A stretch of 23,110 nucleotides of DNA, taken from IMG/VR virus record IMGVR_UViG_3300027631_002338, positions 1 to 23,110 of that record. The stretch is one strand, 5' to 3'. Made by a program: the position numbers and the translations under genes. This DNA comes from a virus. Under the pieces are notes generated by a model. The model was not told the DNA's origin. It saw only the letters and a list, made by a program, of their open reading frames with translations, and searched no databases. The first letter of the stretch is position 1. The number at the start of each line of letters is the position of its first letter. Shown here one piece after another: positions 20,101 to 23,110 of this stretch.

Positions 20101-21906
20101 ATGGCGAATCAAGATTTGACAGTTTTTCAGAAATTAACTAAGATATTTGGCTTCCAGAATAAGGGAGAACAAAGTCCTCCGTCTTTTAATTTTTCAAGAG
20201 AAGAGTTATTAAAGACCGATGATCCCGTTGAATTTGAAAAAGCTAGGTTACAAGCACAACAGTCTCAATATCTTTTTGATAAGTGGGCAAAATTAGATAA
20301 TTCATTATATAACCAATCAGTATATTATGAACCAAATAGACTATCAGCATATTATGATTATGAGTCTATGGAGTTTACACCTGAGGTGTCAGCAGCATTG
20401 GACATTTATGCGGAAGAATCTACAACGGTTTCTGAAAAGGGATATATTTTAAATGTATATTCCGAATCAAAAAGAGTAAAGAACGTTTTAATAGATCTAT
20501 TTGAAAATAGATTAGATATAAACACTAACCTACAAATGTGGGCTAGAAATGTGTGTAAGTATGGTGACAACTTTGTTTATTTAAAGAGTGATCCAGAAAG
20601 AGGTATTGTTGGTTGTCAACAATTACCTAATATTGAAATTGAAAGACTTGAAGGTGCACAATCAAGAACACCAAACGCTGGTGATCTAAAATCTCCAATT
20701 CGCGAATTGAGATTCCAATGGAAAAATAAGGATATGGAATTTCAGTCTTGGGAACTTGCACATTTTAGATTATTGGGTGATGATAGAAAGTTACCATATG
20801 GTACTTCTATGTTAGATAAGATTAGAAGAATTTGGAAACAACTTTTACTTGCTGAAGATGCTATGTTAATTTATAGAACATCAAGGGCTCCAGAAAGACG
20901 TGTATTCAAGATTTTTGTTGGTAATATGGATGATAAGGATATTGAACCATATGTACAACGTGTTGCAAACAAATTTAAAAGAGATCAGGTAGTAGATAGT
21001 AGAAATGGCCAAGTAGACATGAGATACAATCAAATGGCTGTTGATCAAGATTATTTTATTCCTGTTCGTGATCCTGCGGCCCCAAGTCCAATTGAAACAT
21101 TAGCCGGTGCGCAAAACTTAGGTGAGATTGCTGATATTGAATATATTCAAAAGAAATTATTGGCAGCACTTCGTATTCCTAAGGCGTTCTTAGGGTTTGA
21201 AGAAGTTGTTGGTGACGGTAAGAATCTTGCTTTAATGGATATTCGTTTTGCAAGAACAATCAATAGAATTCAAAAATCTTTAATACAAGAATTAAATAAA
21301 ATCGCTTTAATTCACTTATATCTTTTAGGATTAGAGGATGAATTAGAAAACTTTACATTAGGTTTAACAAACCCTTCTTCACAAGCAGATTTATTAAAAA
21401 TTGAGCAGTGGAAAGAAAAGGTTACATTATATAAAGATGCAACTTCAGATCAATCTCAAGTGGGTATATTACCAGTATCACATACGTGGGCTAAAAAGAA
21501 TATTCTTGGTATGAGTGATAATGAAGTGTTGTTAGATTTACAACAACAACGTCTTGAAAGAGCTATGGGAGCTGAATTACAAAATACAGCACAGATCATT
21601 AAAAGGTCTGGTGTGTTTGATGAGGTTGATAGTAAGTATGGTATTCCGGAAGAAGAAAGAGCGGAAATTGAAGCACAAGCGAACGCTGGCGGTGATGAAG
21701 GTGCATTAGGCGGAGGTATGCCACCTAGTCCATCATCAGAACCACCTGGAGAGGCTTCTGAACCATTAAGTGAAAGAAAAAAGTTTAGTAAAATTAGAAG
21801 TGTTTTAGGGGAATCACAAGAAAATAATGATTTATTTAATCTTGAAAAGGCACAGAAGAATATTTATGAAATAGAAAATAAATTGAACGACATTATAAAC
21901 GATTAA
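20101..21906 (+). CDS. gp20: Portal protein (T4 gp20 type)
   Basis: The 601-residue product follows T4 gp20 (524 residues): an N-terminal region ending in YYDYESMEFTPEVSAALDIY, then YGDNFVYLK, and the family core LLLAEDAMLIYRTSRAPERR followed by VFKIFVGNM. The region around 340-390 (IADIEYIQKKLLAALRIPKA, FLGFEEVVGDGKNLALMDIR) matches the stem and crown of T4-type portals. The C-terminus is extended by a Gly/Pro/Ser-rich tail (GGGMPPSPSSEPPGEASEPL) and a charged helix, longer than in T4. The tail holds LSER and LGES, similar to prohead protease sites. Twelve subunits form the ring at the packaging vertex that the terminase docks to. The stop is followed after 2 bases by the next start. Confidence 0.92.
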   Translation: MANQDLTVFQKLTKIFGFQNKGEQSPPSFNFSREELLKTDDPVEFEKARLQAQQSQYLFDKWAKLDNSLYNQSVYYEPNRLSAYYDYESMEFTPEVSAALDIYAEESTTVSEKGYILNVYSESKRVKNVLIDLFENRLDINTNLQMWARNVCKYGDNFVYLKSDPERGIVGCQQLPNIEIERLEGAQSRTPNAGDLKSPIRELRFQWKNKDMEFQSWELAHFRLLGDDRKLPYGTSMLDKIRRIWKQLLLAEDAMLIYRTSRAPERRVFKIFVGNMDDKDIEPYVQRVANKFKRDQVVDSRNGQVDMRYNQMAVDQDYFIPVRDPAAPSPIETLAGAQNLGEIADIEYIQKKLLAALRIPKAFLGFEEVVGDGKNLALMDIRFARTINRIQKSLIQELNKIALIHLYLLGLEDELENFTLGLTNPSSQADLLKIEQWKEKVTLYKDATSDQSQVGILPVSHTWAKKNILGMSDNEVLLDLQQQRLERAMGAELQNTAQIIKRSGVFDEVDSKYGIPEEERAEIEAQANAGGDEGALGGGMPPSPSSEPPGEASEPLSERKKFSKIRSVLGESQENNDLFNLEKAQKNIYEIENKLNDIIND

Positions 21907-21908
21907 AA

Positions 21909-22652
21909 ATGAACAGAATTGGGATTATAAAGAGCAAACTCTTAAAAAAACTAACAGAATCATATGGTTCTAACAATAAATCTGAAATGAAAAACATTTT
22001 AAAATCTGTTGTTGAGAATAAGGAGTTCAAGGAGATGTATCTTTTCTACGAGGAAATTGAAAATAAATATTTTGAAGATAAGGAAATAGCTAAATTATAT
22101 GTTGAAGGTATTGATACCGAAATGGTAAAACAACAAGTTAAAAATTTAAAAACATTCTGTGAATCACTAGATAAGAAGTTAGGGGATATTGAGGTAACAA
22201 CAAATGAAATATATGAGGCATTAGATCAATTGGGATCTGAAGATTCGTTATCAAACCTTGAAAAGAAAATTGTGGCAAAAAAGAGACTAATTGAACATTT
22301 AACAACTAAAAAATCAGTAGAAAACATCTCTGAGAGTAAAACTTACACAGCAAATGAAAATTTGTTACATGCAGTATTGGTAAATAATTTCAATAATCTA
22401 TACGAAAATACATTATCTAAAGAAGATAAAGAGGCGCTTAAGAATATTTTGGATATAAACGGTGAAGAGTTATTAACTAAAACATCTGAACTAAAAGAAA
22501 CAATTCTTTCTAAAGTTACAAATATTTTATCAGAATCTAAAGATGCTGATTTGGAAACAAAACTTAAATCAGTTAGAAATGAGGTTACTTCGATGACTCC
22601 ATCAAAATACAATTATTACAGATTAACACAACTTAAAAATGGTCTTGATTAA
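21909..22652 (+). CDS. Probable prohead-core or head protein downstream of portal
   Basis: The 247-residue product is almost entirely helical and highly charged (FKEMYLFYEEIENKYFEDKE, KTFCESLDKKLGDIEVTTNE), with no signal or membrane segment. Its N-terminus (MNRIGIIKSKLLKKLTES) is a basic helix ending in an L-T-E-S sequence, and further ISES and LSES sites follow; T4 gp21 cleaves after LxE or IxE before small residues. In T4 the genes after the portal gene 20 encode prohead-core proteins gp67 and gp68, and then protease gp21. Position, composition and sites therefore suggest a scaffold or core protein. There is no direct family match that I can see. Its stop lies inside a bidirectional terminator. 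Confidence 0.6.
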   Translation: MNRIGIIKSKLLKKLTESYGSNNKSEMKNILKSVVENKEFKEMYLFYEEIENKYFEDKEIAKLYVEGIDTEMVKQQVKNLKTFCESLDKKLGDIEVTTNEIYEALDQLGSEDSLSNLEKKIVAKKRLIEHLTTKKSVENISESKTYTANENLLHAVLVNNFNNLYENTLSKEDKEALKNILDINGEELLTKTSELKETILSKVTNILSESKDADLETKLKSVRNEVTSMTPSKYNYYRLTQLKNGLD

Positions 22653-22667
22653 ATCAGACCATTTTTT
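22635..22667. terminator. Bidirectional intrinsic terminator between head operon and bS21 gene
   Basis: AAAAATGGTC (22635-22644) pairs with GACCATTTTT (22657-22666), with a short inner TGA/TCA extension. The T tract on the right serves the plus strand and the A run on the left serves the minus strand. Both flanking stop codons lie inside it, and the two genes overlap by four bases. Confidence 0.8.
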
Positions 22668-22840
22668 AATTTTTCCACATAAACAGCTTTTAATACTTCA
22701 GCACGTTTTTTAACAGAGGGTTTTGTAAACGATTGTCTTTCCCTTAGATTTTGAATCTGTTTAGTTTTTTGTACCTTACTTTTGTAAGTTTTAAGAGCAG
22801 ACTCAATGCTCTTTTCTTTTTTCATATCAATTATAATCAT
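22649..22840 (-). CDS. rpsU: Phage-encoded ribosomal protein bS21
   Basis: The 63-residue product matches bS21 over its whole length, in the Bacteroidota form: IESALKTYKSKVQKTKQIQN, then LRERQSFTKPSVKKRAEVLK and AVYVEKLKNG. bS21 is the last protein to join the 30S subunit and sits next to the anti-Shine-Dalgarno end of 16S rRNA. In Flavobacterium it helps hide that end, which is why these hosts do not use Shine-Dalgarno pairing. The tyrosine at position 54 corresponds, as I recall, to a residue described in that pocket. Phage-borne bS21 is known from metagenomic and cultured viruses and is thought to enter host ribosomes and favour phage messages. An alternative start at the ATG at 22825 would remove the first five residues. 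The leader has no Shine-Dalgarno sequence, and a TATTTATA element lies four bases upstream. Confidence 0.88.
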   Translation of the reverse strand: MIIIDMKKEKSIESALKTYKSKVQKTKQIQNLRERQSFTKPSVKKRAEVLKAVYVEKLKNGLI

Positions 22841-22844
22841 ATAT

Positions 22845-22852
22845 TATAAATA
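22845..22852 (-). promoter_or_regulatory. TATTTATA element before the bS21 gene
   Basis: The minus strand reads TATTTATA here, ending four bases before the bS21 ATG, the same spacing as before the terminase and portal genes. This suggests bS21 is produced together with the virion genes. Confidence 0.5.
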
Positions 22853-22865
22853 TTTTCATTTAATC

Positions 22866-22898
22866 TTTTGGAATATTAAAAAAAAATCCTTATTTTAT
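22866..22898 (+). promoter_or_regulatory. Possible host-type promoter for the last gene
   Basis: TTTTG (22866-22870) is followed after 20 bases by TATTTTAT (22891-22898), the same spacing as in the Clp promoter but with a weaker -7 box that lacks the final TG. Confidence 0.3.
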
Positions 22899-22939
22899 AT
22901 CTTATCACCATAATATAATTAAAATTATGAAAAAAATTA

Positions 22940-23110
22940 ATGAAAATCGGAAAATTTATTCCATTAGGCGATCACAAAGATGTAAAAGTTGGCTATGGAA
23001 CAGTAGATTTTAAAAATCTTAAAACAGTTTATGTAAAAATGAATGCATGGGTAGAACCCAATAATGAAAATGAAGACTTTGACAAAACAATCTCTAAAGC
23101 AAGAAAAAAA
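22940..23110 (+). CDS. Start of an unknown gene, truncated by the window end
   Basis: An ATG at 22940 opens a frame that stays open to the last base (57 codons visible: MKIGKFIPLGDHKDVKVGYG, ending KTISKARKK). The visible part shows alternating strands (GTVDFKNLKTVYVKMNAWVE) and then an acidic turn (PNNENEDFD). A competing ATG at 22927 in another frame closes after 28 codons and is rejected. It is transcribed divergently from the bS21 gene. No family can be named from this fragment. Confidence 0.5.
   Translation, partial: MKIGKFIPLGDHKDVKVGYGTVDFKNLKTVYVKMNAWVEPNNENEDFDKTISKARKK

Overview
The window looks like part of a large, AT-rich tailed-phage genome (T4-like myovirus lineage) that infects a member of the Bacteroidota, probably a flavobacterium. 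The phage assignment rests on a T4 gp17-type large terminase followed by a T4 gp20-type portal, a T4 Rnl1-type RNA ligase with a polynucleotide-kinase-like partner, and a run of unrecognised, tightly packed virion-type genes. The host assignment rests on A-rich, Shine-Dalgarno-free leaders, a TTTTG-N20-TATGTTTG promoter of the Bacteroidota primary-sigma type, lipoproteins and T9SS-like C-terminal modules of Bacteroidota style, and a bS21 ribosomal protein of Bacteroidota type.

Layout. (1) 1-5418, plus strand: the end of a large dockerin/cohesin-like protein, an outer-membrane beta-barrel, two small lipoproteins with T9SS-CTD-like domains, five small membrane proteins (holin-like candidates) and a CsgG-like secreted protein, ending at a terminator (5441-5465). 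(2) 5467-7742, plus: own promoter, a secreted Trp-Arg repeat protein and a second beta-barrel with a long Ala/Ser then Lys/Glu/Ser linker, then a terminator. (3) 7793-12841, minus: a ClpC-like unfoldase, a candidate small RNA or micro-ORF, a lipoprotein, a zinc protein, a 50-residue membrane protein, an RNA-end kinase, RNA ligase and an unknown protein. (4) 12842-13001: a divergent control region with ATGTCTAA repeats. (5) 13002-14710, plus: small heat-shock protein, a small helical protein, a KTSC protein and a nucleotidyltransferase. (6) 14784-22652, plus: head/packaging block with four unknown genes, terminase, portal and a probable prohead-core protein. (7) 22649-22840, minus: bS21; then the start of another plus-strand gene running off the window.

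Two kinds of control signal recur. Most transcription units in the plus-strand virion/surface regions are introduced by TATTTATA, often directly after the intrinsic terminator of the previous unit. A host-type promoter precedes the Clp gene. I infer that TATTTATA is the phage's own (probably late) promoter and the host-type promoter serves early or middle expression.

Taken together, the window has three functional themes: head assembly and DNA packaging; host takeover (bS21, ClpC-like unfoldase, small heat-shock protein, RNA repair); and a striking cell-envelope cassette (paralogous beta-barrels, surface-type lipoproteins, a CsgG-like protein, several small membrane proteins). The envelope cassette is the best candidate for an undescribed system, possibly for outer-membrane disruption at lysis, surface remodelling or superinfection exclusion. 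No tRNA, CRISPR array or insertion sequence was seen. No stretch longer than 300 bases lacks a gene.
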